A DNA stretch of 64,000 nt, from contig DASZLU010000122.1 in assembly GCA_035552195.1 (NCBI GenBank), forward strand, positions 8,155 through 72,154, read 5' to 3'. The stretch comes from CAIKMD01 sp035552195. Its GTDB lineage: Bacteria; Pseudomonadota; Alphaproteobacteria; ATCC43930; CGMCC-115725. Below the pieces are notes generated by a model. The model ran no database searches. It was not told the origin of the DNA and saw nothing but the letters and a program-made list of their open reading frames with translations. The position numbers and the translations under genes were made by a program. This document shows, one piece after another, positions 33,633-42,550 of this stretch (positions are counted from its first letter, which is position 1; each line of letters opens with the position of its first letter).

Positions 33633-34733
33633 TCAGGCTCCCCGATCTCTATCGAGTTTGTCTTCGATCTGCACGGCGATGTTGCCGGCTTTGCGGCCCA
33701 TCTTGCCGACGAACATCGGCAGGTCGCCGCAGATTAATTTGATATCGGCATCCGGCTGCGCGTTGAGCGGGATGCGGCTGCCGACATTCAGCTTCAGCAC
33801 GTCGCGCAGCGACATTTCGACCGTGTCGAGCACGGCCTGGATCGGCACGCGGGTGTTCCAGAGCTCACCCGCCAGATGGGTTTCCCAAATCGAGTCACGG
33901 CCGAACTTTTCGCCGAGGAAACCTTGGAGCAGGATTTCGCGCACCGGCTCCAGGGTCGCGTAAGGCAGCAGGACCTCGAGACGGCCGCCGCGATCTTCCA
34001 TGTCGACGCGCAAACGCGCCAGCACGGCGGCGTTGGCGGGCCGGCCGATGGTGGCAAAGCGCGGATTGGTCTCGAGCCGGTCGAAGCGGAAGGTGACCGG
34101 GCTCAGCGGATCGAACGCACCGGAAAGATCGGAGAGCACGACCGAGACGAGGCGCTCGACCAAGTTGCGCTCGATGGTCGTATAGGGACGGCCCTCGATG
34201 CGCATCGCCGCGGTGCCGCGGCGCCCGCCGAGAAGCACGTCGACGATCGAATAGATCAGTGCGCTGTCGACGGTCAGAAGACCGTAGTTGTCCCATTGCT
34301 CGGCCTTGAACACGGTGAGCATCGCCGGCAGCGGAATCGAATTGAGGTAGTCGCCGAAACGGATCGAGGTGATGTTGTCGATCGAGACTTCGACGTTGTC
34401 GGAGGTGAAATTGCGCAGCGAGGTCGACATCATGCGCACGAGGCGGTCGAAGACCACTTCGAGCATCGGCAAGCGTTCGTAGGAAACGAGCGCTGAGTCG
34501 ATAATGGCACGGATGCCGGAATTGTCGGCCGCGGAACTACCGCCGTCGCCAAAGCCGAGAAGGCTGTCGATCTCGTTCTGATTGAGGACGCGGGCCGACC
34601 CGAGCGGGGCAGCACCCCCGCCCTCGCCGTCGGTCATCATGACATCGGCCGCGGCCTGATCGCCGCCGCCTTCCGTCGCCGCCGCCCATTCAGCGGCCAG
34701 TTCTTCGTCGCTCTTGCGCGGCTCGTCAGCCAT
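33633..34733 (-). CDS. fliM: Flagellar motor switch protein FliM
   Basis: A 366-residue C-ring protein. The N-terminal CheY-P binding motif is LNQNEIDSLLGF (about residues 50-61). The middle CheC-like domain includes LVRMMSTSLRNFTSDNVEV, and GTAAMRIEGRPYTTIERNLVERLV. The C-terminal SpoA domain follows (VPIQAVLDTVEMSLRDVLKLNVGSRIPL). Switch function between CheY-P and FliG is well known for this family. It follows fliL by eight bases. The N-terminal part before the motif is acidic and longer than usual. Confidence 0.95.
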   Translation of the reverse strand: MADEPRKSDEELAAEWAAATEGGGDQAAADVMMTDGEGGGAAPLGSARVLNQNEIDSLLGFGDGGSSAADNSGIRAIIDSALVSYERLPMLEVVFDRLVRMMSTSLRNFTSDNVEVSIDNITSIRFGDYLNSIPLPAMLTVFKAEQWDNYGLLTVDSALIYSIVDVLLGGRRGTAAMRIEGRPYTTIERNLVERLVSVVLSDLSGAFDPLSPVTFRFDRLETNPRFATIGRPANAAVLARLRVDMEDRGGRLEVLLPYATLEPVREILLQGFLGEKFGRDSIWETHLAGELWNTRVPIQAVLDTVEMSLRDVLKLNVGSRIPLNAQPDADIKLICGDLPMFVGKMGRKAGNIAVQIEDKLDRDRGA

Positions 34734-34741
34734 GGGGGTGC

Positions 34742-35257
34742 CTATTGAACCAGCATTTCTTTGAAAAGGACGTCGTTCACCTTCACGGGAGCGACGGCGG
34801 CGTTCACGCGCGCCAAGAGTTCTTCGCGCAGGCGATAGATGCCGCCCGAGCCGCGCAGATCGTCGATCCGCAACTCGCGGAGATAAATCTGGAAGTTATC
34901 GACGATGCGCGGCATCACGGCCTGCAGCTTCGCCGTGTCCTCTTGCTTGTCGAGTTCGAGGCTGACCGACAATTTAAGGAAGCTCGCCTTCTTGGCGCCG
35001 CCGCTGTTCAGATTGACGAGGAAGTCAGGCAGATCGAAGAACACCAGCGGCTTCGGCGGCGGGGCTGCTTCGGCGACCGGGGCCTCTTTCTTCTTGCCCA
35101 TGAGGCCGTCGAGCATACCGGTGAAATAGAGACCGGCGCCGGCGACGAGCAGCAGAACCACCACGCCACCGACGATGATCATCAACTTGCTCTTCCCGCC
35201 TTTGGCTTCGCCTTCGGCAGCGGCGGGAGCGGCTTCAACTTCTTCGGCGGTCGACAT
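34742..35257 (-). CDS. fliL: Flagellar basal body-associated protein FliL
   Basis: A 171-residue inner membrane protein. After an Ala/Glu-rich N-terminus there is one membrane helix (KLMIIVGGVVVLLLVAGAGLYF), then the periplasmic FliL domain (VFFDLPDFLVNLNSGGAKKASFLKLSVSLEL and the C-terminal VNDVLFKEMLVQ). FliL surrounds the stators near the MS ring. I start at ATG 35257; the frame is open further upstream, but that would add a region not seen in FliL proteins and would pass through the regulatory region. It is first in the leftward operon. Confidence 0.9.
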   Translation of the reverse strand: MSTAEEVEAAPAAAEGEAKGGKSKLMIIVGGVVVLLLVAGAGLYFTGMLDGLMGKKKEAPVAEAAPPPKPLVFFDLPDFLVNLNSGGAKKASFLKLSVSLELDKQEDTAKLQAVMPRIVDNFQIYLRELRIDDLRGSGGIYRLREELLARVNAAVAPVKVNDVLFKEMLVQ

Positions 35258-35349
35258 CGGCGTCACACTCAGGAAAAGGGGTGTCGGGACTGCGGCAAAT
35301 CTGGGGCGGACGATAACGATGGTAGGGTTAACAAGTGGTTGAAGGGGTC

Positions 35350-35376
35350 CGGCAAACCGGCAGATTTTTCCCGGCA
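35350..35376. promoter_or_regulatory. Three CGGCA half-sites, FlbD-like
   Basis: CGGCA occurs at 35350-35354, 35358-35362 and 35372-35376, in direct orientation, within ccggcaaaccggcag and cccggcaaaccc. The same CGGCA/TGCCG core forms full palindromes elsewhere in the flagellar blocks. The cluster lies about 75-100 bases upstream of the sigma-54 promoter of flgF, a usual enhancer distance, and also faces fliL. A GTTAAC (35327-35332) nearby resembles a CtrA half-site. Confidence 0.45.
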
Positions 35377-35447
35377 AACCCGGTCAAAGGCAGCGGGGGC
35401 TTGGCCGTACCCGACGCTAAGTAATTGAAAAAGTGAGATTCCAATTT

Positions 35448-35463
35448 TGGCACGAGGCGTGCA
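35448..35463 (+). promoter_or_regulatory. Sigma-54 promoter of flgF
   Basis: TGGCACG, four bases, GTGCA: the -24 GG and -12 GC are spaced exactly as in the sigma-54 consensus TGGCACG-N4-TTGCA, with one mismatch. Transcription would start near 35475, 24 bases before the flgF ATG at 35499. Confidence 0.75.
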
Positions 35464-35498
35464 ACGACGAAGCCGAAATTAACCGAGCCCGTTAGGTC

Positions 35499-36221
35499 AT
35501 GGAAAACGCGAGCTACATCGCCCTGTCTGGTCAGACTGCCCGCGAGCACCAAATGGAAGTGCTCGCGAACAACATCGCCAATCTCTCGACGCCTGGCTTC
35601 AAGGCCGAGAGGATGATGTTCAAGGAGTACCTGAGCAAGCCGGACGACGGCAGTGATCCGAGCTCCTATGTCGTCAGCCAAGGCAATGCCCGCGATATGA
35701 GCCAGGGAAACCTGACCCATACCGGCAATCCGCTCGACGTCGCCCTAAACGGCAACGGCTTCATGACCGTGACGACACCGAGCGGCAATCAATATACCCG
35801 CAACGGCCATCTCCAGATCGACAACCAGGGCGAGCTCGTCACGACGACAGGTTTCGTCGTGCAAGGCGACGGCGGCTCGCCGATCGTCGTTCCTTCGGGC
35901 GCCGCCTCGATCACCATCGGCAAGGACGGCACTGTCGCCACCGAAAAGCAGACGATCGGCAAGATTTCGGTGGTCAATTTCGACAATCCGCAAATCCTCG
36001 CCGAAAGCCAGGGCGGCCTCTACGCGACCACCCAAACGCCGACGCCGGCCACGGGTACCACCGTCGAACAAGGTACGATCGAAGAAGCGAACCTCCAGCC
36101 GGTCGTCGAAATGACGAAGCTGATGGATACCGCCCATCAGATGGGCCTCGTCAAGAATTTCGTCGACGGCGAGCATACGCGTTTGAAAAACGCGATCGAT
36201 CGCCTCGGCAAGACCGTTTAA
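35499..36221 (+). CDS. flgF: Flagellar proximal rod protein FlgF
   Basis: A 240-residue rod protein. The N-terminal signature is HQMEVLANNIANLSTPGFKAE, with NPLDVALNGNGFMTVTTPSG in the D1 domain and the C-terminal EEANLQPVVEMTKLMDTAHQM. FlgF forms the proximal rod with FlgB and FlgC and is exported by the flagellar type III system without a cleaved signal. It is first in flgF-flgG-flgA-flgH from its own sigma-54 promoter; flgG follows after 32 bases. Confidence 0.93.
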   Translation: MENASYIALSGQTAREHQMEVLANNIANLSTPGFKAERMMFKEYLSKPDDGSDPSSYVVSQGNARDMSQGNLTHTGNPLDVALNGNGFMTVTTPSGNQYTRNGHLQIDNQGELVTTTGFVVQGDGGSPIVVPSGAASITIGKDGTVATEKQTIGKISVVNFDNPQILAESQGGLYATTQTPTPATGTTVEQGTIEEANLQPVVEMTKLMDTAHQMGLVKNFVDGEHTRLKNAIDRLGKTV

Positions 36222-36253
36222 GCGCCAAAGTTTTTTAGAGGAAGAACGACACC

Positions 36254-37039
36254 ATGCGCGCAACATCCATCGCCGCAACCGGCATGCTGGCTCAACAGCT
36301 CAATGTCGAAGTCATCTCGAACAATATCGCCAACCTCAACACCAACGCGTTCAAGGCGCAGCGGGCCGAATTCCAGGACCTGCTCTACCAAGACGAGCGT
36401 GCGGTCGGCGCCAATTCGTCAGATAGCGGCACGATCGTTCCGGTGGGCGTTCAGATCGGCACCGGCGTCAAAGCCGCGGCGGTCTATCGCATCGGCACGC
36501 AGGGCAACCTTACCCAGACCTCGAACCCGCTCGATGTCGCAATCCAGGGTCACGGCTATCTGCAAGTGCAGATGCCCGACGGCTCGACCTCGTACACGCG
36601 CGACGGCTCGTTGCAGCTCAGCCCGACCGGCCAGCTCGTAACCGCCGACGGCTACACGATCCAACCCGCGATCACGGTTCCGCAGAACACCACCAGCGTC
36701 ACGATCAACGCCAACGGCCAGGTGATGGCGCAGGTCGCCGGCCAGACCGCGCCGCAGACCGTCGGTCAGCTCGAGCTGGCGAATTTCCCGAACGAGGGCG
36801 GTCTTGCGCTGCAAGGCAGCAACCTGCTCACCGAGACGCCCGCCTCGGGCTCGGCCACGACCGGCAATCCCGGCACCACGGCCTTCGGCACGATCCAGCA
36901 AGGCTTCATCGAGACCTCGAACGTCAACATCGTCTCGGAGATCACCAACCTCATCTCGGCGCAGCGCGCCTATGAGATGAACTCGAAGGTGATCCAAACC
37001 TCCGATCAGATGATGTCGACCCTCAACCAGATTCAGTAA
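36254..37039 (+). CDS. flgG: Flagellar distal rod protein FlgG
   Basis: A 261-residue rod protein. It opens with MLAQQLNVEVISNNIANLNT, has the FlgG-typical loop FQDLLYQDERAVGANSSDSG and PVGVQIGTGVKAAAVYRI, and ends with NVNIVSEITNLISAQRAYEMNSKVIQTSDQMM. FlgG builds the distal rod inside the P and L rings. A GAGGAAGAACG site precedes the ATG. The next gene, flgA, is needed for the P ring. Confidence 0.95.
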   Translation: MRATSIAATGMLAQQLNVEVISNNIANLNTNAFKAQRAEFQDLLYQDERAVGANSSDSGTIVPVGVQIGTGVKAAAVYRIGTQGNLTQTSNPLDVAIQGHGYLQVQMPDGSTSYTRDGSLQLSPTGQLVTADGYTIQPAITVPQNTTSVTINANGQVMAQVAGQTAPQTVGQLELANFPNEGGLALQGSNLLTETPASGSATTGNPGTTAFGTIQQGFIETSNVNIVSEITNLISAQRAYEMNSKVIQTSDQMMSTLNQIQ

Positions 37040-37057
37040 CGCGTAATCGAGCCGATC

Positions 37058-38011
37058 ATGCGCAAATTCTTCATCCTCGCCGCGTCGCTGGCCGCACTCT
37101 CGCCCGGCCTCGCCCTTGCCGACACGATGCTGCTGCCCAACGCCACGGTCACCGGCGATACGATCCATATCGGCGATATCTTCCGCGACGCCGGCCCGCA
37201 TGCGAGCGATCCGGTCGCGCCCGCCCCGGCCCCCGGCACGCGCGTCACCTTCAACGCCGCATGGCTCGGTTCGATCGCCCGCGAGCATCATCTCGCCTGG
37301 CAGCCGAGCTCGGATTTCGATCAGACCAGCGTCGAGCGCGCCAGCCGCACCATCGATGCCGACACGGTCGGCCAGCGCATTCTCGCTGCCGCCTCGTCCG
37401 ATACGCCCACCAGCGATGCCAGCATCCAGCTCGACAATCCCGGCCTGCGTTTCGTCGTCCCGGCCGAGGCGTCCGACGCGATGACGATCGACGGGCTCAA
37501 TGTCGATCCGCGCAGCGGCCGCTTCTCGGTCTTCGTCACCGCGCCCGCCAACAGCGACAACGCCCAACGTCAACGAGTCAGCGGCCGCATCGTCTATCAA
37601 GTGACCATCGCGGTTCCGGCGCACGCCATGAGCATGGGCAGCGTCTTCGGCCCGGCCGATATCAGCGAAGCCAAGTTGCCGCACGAGCGTGTCGCCTCGG
37701 ACGCGATCACCACGTCGCAGCAACTTATCGGCAAGGCGGCACGCCGTATCCTGCGCGCCGGCGAGACCGTACGCGCCGGCGATATCGCCGATCCCATCGT
37801 CGTGCATAAAGGCGATCTCGTCACCATCGTACTCAACACCGCGGGCATGCAGCTCACGGCGCAAGGCAAAGCCATCGAGGATGGCGCGATGGGCGCGTCG
37901 ATCCGTGTCGCCAACACGCAATCGAGCCGCGTCATCGACACGATGGTTGCCGGCCCCAATCAAGTCGTTGTCGGCAGCAACGCCATGCCGCCGCGTATCG
38001 CTGCCCGTTGA
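37058..38011 (+). CDS. flgA: P-ring assembly chaperone FlgA
   Basis: A 317-residue periplasmic protein. The signal peptide ends near GLALADT. The C-terminal SAF/FlgA domain is seen in IVYQVTIAVPAHAMSMGSVFGPADI, IGKAARRILRAGETVRAGDIADP and VHKGDLVTIVLNTAGMQLTAQGKAIEDG. FlgA helps FlgI assemble around the rod. This member has a long N-terminal half (about residues 20-190), as in other alphaproteobacteria. flgH begins 17 bases after it. Confidence 0.88.
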   Translation: MRKFFILAASLAALSPGLALADTMLLPNATVTGDTIHIGDIFRDAGPHASDPVAPAPAPGTRVTFNAAWLGSIAREHHLAWQPSSDFDQTSVERASRTIDADTVGQRILAAASSDTPTSDASIQLDNPGLRFVVPAEASDAMTIDGLNVDPRSGRFSVFVTAPANSDNAQRQRVSGRIVYQVTIAVPAHAMSMGSVFGPADISEAKLPHERVASDAITTSQQLIGKAARRILRAGETVRAGDIADPIVVHKGDLVTIVLNTAGMQLTAQGKAIEDGAMGASIRVANTQSSRVIDTMVAGPNQVVVGSNAMPPRIAAR

Positions 38012-38028
38012 AGAATAGGAACGTACCG

Positions 38029-38781
38029 ATGACCAGCCTTTCGATCCGCCAGCTTCTCGCCGTGACCGTCGCCACGGCCGTGCTGACGAGCTGCAGCGCC
38101 GCCAGCCGCCTGTCGCAGATCGGCGAGACGCCGCCGCTGACGACCATCCAGGATCCGAAGACGCAGCCCGGCTATCAGCCTGTGTCGCTGCCGATGCCGG
38201 CGCCGATCGTTACCGAGCGTCAGCCGAATTCACTGTGGAAAGCCGGCAGCCGCGCCTTCTTCAAGGATCAACGCGCCTCCAATATCGGCGATATCCTCAC
38301 CGTGCTCGTCAATTTCGACGACAAGGCACAATTCAACAACGAAACCCAGACCCAGCGCACGACCAACGAGCAGGATACGATGCCGAACGTTTTCGGCCTC
38401 GAAGGCCAGATCGGCAAGATCCTGCCCAAGGGCTTCAACCCGGCAAGCGCGGTCAACATCACCGGTGCCACCAACAATGACGGTAAGGCGACGATCAATC
38501 GCCAGGAACAAGTCACGCTCGAAGTCGCCGCCCTCGTCACCCAGGTGCTGCCCAACGGCAACCTCGTCGTACAAGGCCATCAGGAGATCCGCGTCAATTA
38601 CGAAGTGCGCGATCTCCAGGTCACGGGCGTGCTGCGCCCGCAAGACATCAGCTCGATCAACACCGTCGCGCTCGATAAGCTCGCCGAAGCCCGCGTCTCG
38701 TACGGCGGCCGCGGCCAGATGACCAACGATCAGCAGCCGCGCTATGGCCAGCAGCTCCTCGACATCCTCGCGCCGTTCTAA
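38029..38781 (+). CDS. flgH: Flagellar L-ring protein FlgH
   Basis: A 250-residue outer membrane lipoprotein. The lipobox is LTSC (Cys at about residue 23). RAFFKDQRASNIGDILTV and the late VQGHQEIRVNYEVRDLQVTGVLRPQDI with TVALDKLAEARVSYGGRG are typical of FlgH. It forms the L ring in the outer membrane. I start at ATG 38029 with AGGA upstream. The gene ends the rightward operon; a hairpin follows. Confidence 0.94.
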   Translation: MTSLSIRQLLAVTVATAVLTSCSAASRLSQIGETPPLTTIQDPKTQPGYQPVSLPMPAPIVTERQPNSLWKAGSRAFFKDQRASNIGDILTVLVNFDDKAQFNNETQTQRTTNEQDTMPNVFGLEGQIGKILPKGFNPASAVNITGATNNDGKATINRQEQVTLEVAALVTQVLPNGNLVVQGHQEIRVNYEVRDLQVTGVLRPQDISSINTVALDKLAEARVSYGGRGQMTNDQQPRYGQQLLDILAPF

Positions 38782-38806
38782 GACGTAGAGCGAGACTTCT
38801 CATCGC

Positions 38807-38829
38807 GATGCCGGCCTTGGGCCGGCATC
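38807..38829. terminator. Hairpin after flgH
   Basis: GATGCCGGCC, loop TTG, GGCCGGCATC: a perfect ten-base stem followed by gtcgtttcagg. It lies between the convergent flgH and NmrA-like genes and could serve both. Confidence 0.65.
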
Positions 38830-38846
38830 GTCGTTTCAGGAGAACG

Positions 38847-39863
38847 CTAGAACCACTCCGGATGCGTTTGGCGCCATAGGGCGTGGCGCGCCGGATTGGC
38901 AGCGAGCAATTCTTGGAATTCGGCGGCGGCTTTCGTGTCGCCGCCTTTTGCCGCGTTGTGAAGGCGGATCATGGTGAAGCCGAGATCGTCGGGCCGTGTC
39001 TCCATGCCGCGCGCATGCCACTGGAAGCCGAATTTGTAATCGCTGGTCAACGGCACACCGGTCAGCAGTTCGGACGCGTTTTCGTTGAACTGCTCGAACA
39101 CGGTCTTGCCCGGATGGCCCAGCAGCGCCGGCAGGTCGTTGCCCGGCTCGCCGAGACCGCCCAACCCGCCCCAAGCCGGCTTGTCGCTCGGCACCACCAC
39201 GATCGGCTTGCCGGCAATCTTGCCGAGTTCGGCCGCGAGATCGCGCGCGGTGATCGCCGAGCCGATAATGTGATAGATCTTGCCCGCATGCCCCGGTCCC
39301 AGCAGCACCTCGGCGCCGGCGGCGGCGATGTCGTCGCGGGTGATGTAGTTGCGTCTGAGATCGGGCGTGTCGGTCGCGATGCGGCCTTCGCGGATGTAGC
39401 GCTTGGCCTCGCGGCCGAGACTTTCGGCGAAGATCGCCGTGCGCAGCACGACCCATTCCATACCGCTTTCGCGCAGCGCGTTCTCGGTCTGAAAATCGTC
39501 GTCGCAGCTTGCGGCGATGCCGGCGCCGATCATCGATTGATAGACGCAGTAGCGGATGCCAGCCTGTTTCGCGATATCGACGACGGTGCGTTTGACGGCG
39601 ATCTCGTCGACCGCGTCGGGCGGATGATTGAGCGGCATGAAATACATCCGCTCGCCGCCCGCGAAGGCTTGCGGCAGCGAGGCAAGATCGGTGAAATCGC
39701 CGTAGCGCAACGTCGCGCCCCTGGCGCCGTAGACCGCGACTTCATCGCGCTCGGGGCTGCGCGAGATCAGGGTCAAATCGCGCGCCGGTACACCGCGCGC
39801 CAGGAGATTGTCGATGATCTTACGCGAGGTCCGGCCCGACGCGCCGGTGATGACGATCTTCAT
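38847..39863 (-). CDS. NmrA-like NAD(P)-binding protein
   Basis: A 338-residue protein of the atypical short-chain dehydrogenase group. The first fold is MKIVITGASGRTSRKIIDNLLARG, then VPARDLTLISRSPERDE and FTDLASLPQAFAGGERMYFM. The NmrA type has no clear catalytic Tyr-Lys pair and often acts as a redox sensor or quinone reductase. The longer C-terminal part (about 230-338) is unusual but not recognised. The gene is not linked to motility and separates the two flagellar blocks. Confidence 0.8.
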   Translation of the reverse strand: MKIVITGASGRTSRKIIDNLLARGVPARDLTLISRSPERDEVAVYGARGATLRYGDFTDLASLPQAFAGGERMYFMPLNHPPDAVDEIAVKRTVVDIAKQAGIRYCVYQSMIGAGIAASCDDDFQTENALRESGMEWVVLRTAIFAESLGREAKRYIREGRIATDTPDLRRNYITRDDIAAAGAEVLLGPGHAGKIYHIIGSAITARDLAAELGKIAGKPIVVVPSDKPAWGGLGGLGEPGNDLPALLGHPGKTVFEQFNENASELLTGVPLTSDYKFGFQWHARGMETRPDDLGFTMIRLHNAAKGGDTKAAAEFQELLAANPARHALWRQTHPEWF

Positions 39864-39979
39864 CGACGAAACTTACGCTCCCTGGCTCTCGATTTCACCG
39901 ACGACGCTGCCCTTGCCCGTCGTCCCGACGCCGATCAAGGTGCCGGCGACGAGCAGCGACGGAGGTCGGGAATGCACCC

Positions 39980-40969
39980 TCACGACCCCAGCGCGTTCGG
40001 CGCGAAAAGCTCCTCCATCGTCATCACGCGCGGCGTCAGGCCCTGTTGGTTCGAGTAGCGCGCGGCGAGCTCGAGGACCTCGCGGTTGGCGCGCAGGCCG
40101 TGCGTGATCAGCGGCCGCGCCACGATGGCGCGGTATTCCGCCGGCACGAGACCGGTCTCGAAATGGTAATGCATCTGTTCTTGCCGCTCGCGCTCGGCGA
40201 CGGCATTGGCTTTCTGGAACGCCTTGATGATGTTGATCGCGACCCAGGGGTTCTTTTCGAAGATCTCGCGCTTCACCACCATGCCGTGATTGATCGGATA
40301 GGTGCCGGTCTTCTTGTAATAGCGCGCGCATTCGGCGGCGTTATCGGCAAAAAGTGGCTTGATATCGGCATGGTTGTCGAGATCGACGGTGCTGCGGTCG
40401 ATGACGTCCGAATGCCGATTATAGGACATCGCCGCATCGATCTCGCCGGAAACGAGCATCGAGCCGATGCTCTTATCGGCCGGGATGCGCTGGACCCGTT
40501 TCGGCAGCTCGAAGCCGATGGCGCCAGCATGGCTGCGGTTCGGCAATCGCTCCATGAAATAGGTCATGTCCTCGGTCGCGACGCCGAACTCGCTGTCGAG
40601 AACGCCGCGCGTCCAAAGCGCCGAGGTCTGGATATATTCGGGCACGCCGATGCGCTTGCCTTTGAGATCGGCGGGGGTGTCGATCTTGGCGTCTTTCCGG
40701 ACATAGATACCGGTGTGGTAGAAGCGCCGCGTCGTGAAGATCGGCAGGCCGACGAAACGCTGATCGTCGCGCGAGCGGATGATCATCAGCTCCGACATCG
40801 ACAGCTCGGACACGTCGAATTCTGCTTTGTTCAACTGCCGCCAGAACATCTCGGCCGGACCGAGCACGGTCTTGGTGAGATCGACGCCGTCCACGGTGGC
40901 GCGCCCATCGATGATCGGGCGCGTGCGCGGATTGTCGGTGATGGCGAGGTGGAGATCGAGATTGGCCAT
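39980..40969 (-). CDS. Periplasmic-binding-fold protein, 4,5-dihydroxyphthalate decarboxylase-like
   Basis: A 329-residue protein without a signal peptide (MANLDLHLAITDNPRTRPII). Segments FDVSELSMSELMIIRSRD, FVGLPIFTTRRFYHTGIYVRKDAKID and DLKGKRIGVPEYIQTSA match the group annotated as 4,5-dihydroxyphthalate decarboxylase, which has the fold of substrate-binding proteins. Known members decarboxylate 4,5-dihydroxyphthalate; most paralogues have no tested activity. The next gene is a close paralogue. Confidence 0.75.
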   Translation of the reverse strand: MANLDLHLAITDNPRTRPIIDGRATVDGVDLTKTVLGPAEMFWRQLNKAEFDVSELSMSELMIIRSRDDQRFVGLPIFTTRRFYHTGIYVRKDAKIDTPADLKGKRIGVPEYIQTSALWTRGVLDSEFGVATEDMTYFMERLPNRSHAGAIGFELPKRVQRIPADKSIGSMLVSGEIDAAMSYNRHSDVIDRSTVDLDNHADIKPLFADNAAECARYYKKTGTYPINHGMVVKREIFEKNPWVAINIIKAFQKANAVAERERQEQMHYHFETGLVPAEYRAIVARPLITHGLRANREVLELAARYSNQQGLTPRVMTMEELFAPNALGS

Positions 40970-40993
40970 TTCTGCCGCCCTACCCTTTTCCGA

Positions 40994-41989
40994 TCACGAG
41001 CCGAGCGCATTCGGCGCGAAGAGCTCGTCCATCGCCACGACGCGCGGCGTGAGCCCCTGCTGCGTCGAGTATTTCGCCGCGGCCTCGAGCGTCTCGCGAT
41101 TGGCCTTGAGACCGTGGGCGATGATCGGCTTCGCCGCCGCCGCGCGATATTCCGGCGGCACCAGGCCGGTCTCGAAATGGTAATGCATGTGCTCGACGCG
41201 CTCGCGCTCGGCGATGTCGTTCGCCTTGCTGAACGCTTTGATGAGGTTGATGACCGCCCACGGATTCTTGTCGGCGACCTCGCGCTTGATGACCATGCCG
41301 TGATTGATCGGATAGAGACCGGTCTTGCGGTAATAGCGGATGCCCTCGGCCATGGAGTCGGGGAAGAGCGGCTTGATCGCCGGATGGTTGTTGAGATCCT
41401 CGGTGCTGCGATCGACGAGGTTCTGATTGCGGATATAGAACATGCAGGCGTCGAGCTCGCCCGACACCATCATCGAGCCAATGCTCTTGTCCGGCGGGAT
41501 CTGGTTGATGGTGACGCCCGCCGGCGCCTTGAAGCCGACAGCGCCGGCATGACTGCGCGACGGCGGCCGTTCCATGAAATGGGTCACGTCCTTCGGCGAG
41601 ACGCCGAACTCGTTCTCGAGCGCGCCGCGGATCCAGAGCGCTGCGGTCTGCTGATATTCCGGCACGCCCACCCGCTTACCCTTAAGGTCGGCCGGGCTGT
41701 CGATCTTCGCGTCTTTGCGGACGAGGATCTTGGTGTGAAAGAAATAGCGCGTGGTGAAGACCGGCAGCGCATAGAAGCGCTTGTCGCCTTGCGCCGCAAT
41801 CATCATCAGCGACGACATCGACATTTCCGACACGTCGAACTCGGCGTAATGCAATTGCCGCCAAAACATCTCGGACGGATCGACGACGCTGGTCGTTAAA
41901 TCGATGCCGTCGGCCGTGACGCGCCCATCGATGATCGGCCAGGTCCGCGGATTGTTGGTGATGGCGAGACTGAGTTGTAAATTGGCCAT
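40994..41989 (-). CDS. Paralogue, 4,5-dihydroxyphthalate decarboxylase-like
   Basis: A 331-residue paralogue of the downstream gene, aligned along its length: NPRTWPIIDGRVTADGIDL, FDVSEMSMSSLMMIAAQGD and DLKGKRVGVPEYQQTAALW. Both end with LFAPNALGS. It lacks a signal peptide, so it works in the cytoplasm. The tandem copy may act on a second dicarboxylate ring acid or form a heteromer. It is transcribed first; the downstream copy starts 25 bases after its stop. Confidence 0.75.
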   Translation of the reverse strand: MANLQLSLAITNNPRTWPIIDGRVTADGIDLTTSVVDPSEMFWRQLHYAEFDVSEMSMSSLMMIAAQGDKRFYALPVFTTRYFFHTKILVRKDAKIDSPADLKGKRVGVPEYQQTAALWIRGALENEFGVSPKDVTHFMERPPSRSHAGAVGFKAPAGVTINQIPPDKSIGSMMVSGELDACMFYIRNQNLVDRSTEDLNNHPAIKPLFPDSMAEGIRYYRKTGLYPINHGMVIKREVADKNPWAVINLIKAFSKANDIAERERVEHMHYHFETGLVPPEYRAAAAKPIIAHGLKANRETLEAAAKYSTQQGLTPRVVAMDELFAPNALGS

Positions 41990-42124
41990 GCTTCCTCCCT
42001 ACCCGGCCGGGCGATTTGTGGATCGCCAGCATGGGCTTTCCGGCGCGCTCAGGCAAGCGACCGGCGGTTACTCGCTGGATTCAGAACAAGAAGAGGAGCA
42101 AATCTCGCTCAATTTTCGCCCCGC

Positions 42125-42550
42125 TCAATCTTCGCGGTGAGTGCGTTCCATGCGCTCGTGGCGTTCTTGCGCTTCGATGCTCAGCGTCGCGGTCGGTCGC
42201 GCGTCGAGACGTTTCACGCCGATCGGCTCGTCGGTCTCTTCGCAATAGCCGTAGGTGCCGTCCTCGATCCGCAGCAGCGCCTCGTCGATCTTCTGGATCA
42301 GCTTGCGCTCGCGGTCGCGGGTCCGTAGTTCGGTATAACGATCCGTCTCGAGCGTCGCGCGATCAGCGATATCCGGCTCGGATAGGCTCTCTTCCTTGAG
42401 ATGCAGCAGCGTGCCGCTGGATTCCGACAGTAATTCGCTGCGCCATTGCAGCAGCTTTTGGCGGAAATACTCGCGCTGCAGCGGGTTCATGAATTCCTCG
42501 TCCTCGGAAGGACGGTAGTTCGGCGGCAGGGTGACACTCACGCTAAGCAT
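42125..42550 (-). CDS. DksA-like RNA polymerase-binding protein with a degenerate zinc finger
   Basis: A 141-residue DksA/TraR-type protein. The coiled-coil region is MNPLQREYFRQKLLQWRSEL...LIQKIDEALLRIEDGTYGY, and the finger region is GYCEETDEPIGVKRLDARPTATLSIEAQ. Only one of the four zinc cysteines is left (in GYC), the others being Thr, Thr and Ser-type positions. Alphaproteobacterial DksA proteins often look like this. It should still bind the RNA polymerase secondary channel and act with ppGpp. The coiled-coil tip keeps acidic residues. Confidence 0.85.
   Translation of the reverse strand: MLSVSVTLPPNYRPSEDEEFMNPLQREYFRQKLLQWRSELLSESSGTLLHLKEESLSEPDIADRATLETDRYTELRTRDRERKLIQKIDEALLRIEDGTYGYCEETDEPIGVKRLDARPTATLSIEAQERHERMERTHRED

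Noticed and set aside
36419..37963. 514-codon minus-strand frame under flgG and flgA
   Set aside because: Antisense to two clear flagellar genes, with shadow-type composition and no ribosome-binding site or motif.
40046..41899. 617-codon plus-strand frame over the two decarboxylase-like genes
   Set aside because: It is the exact antisense of two well-supported paralogues and repeats itself only because they are repeated.
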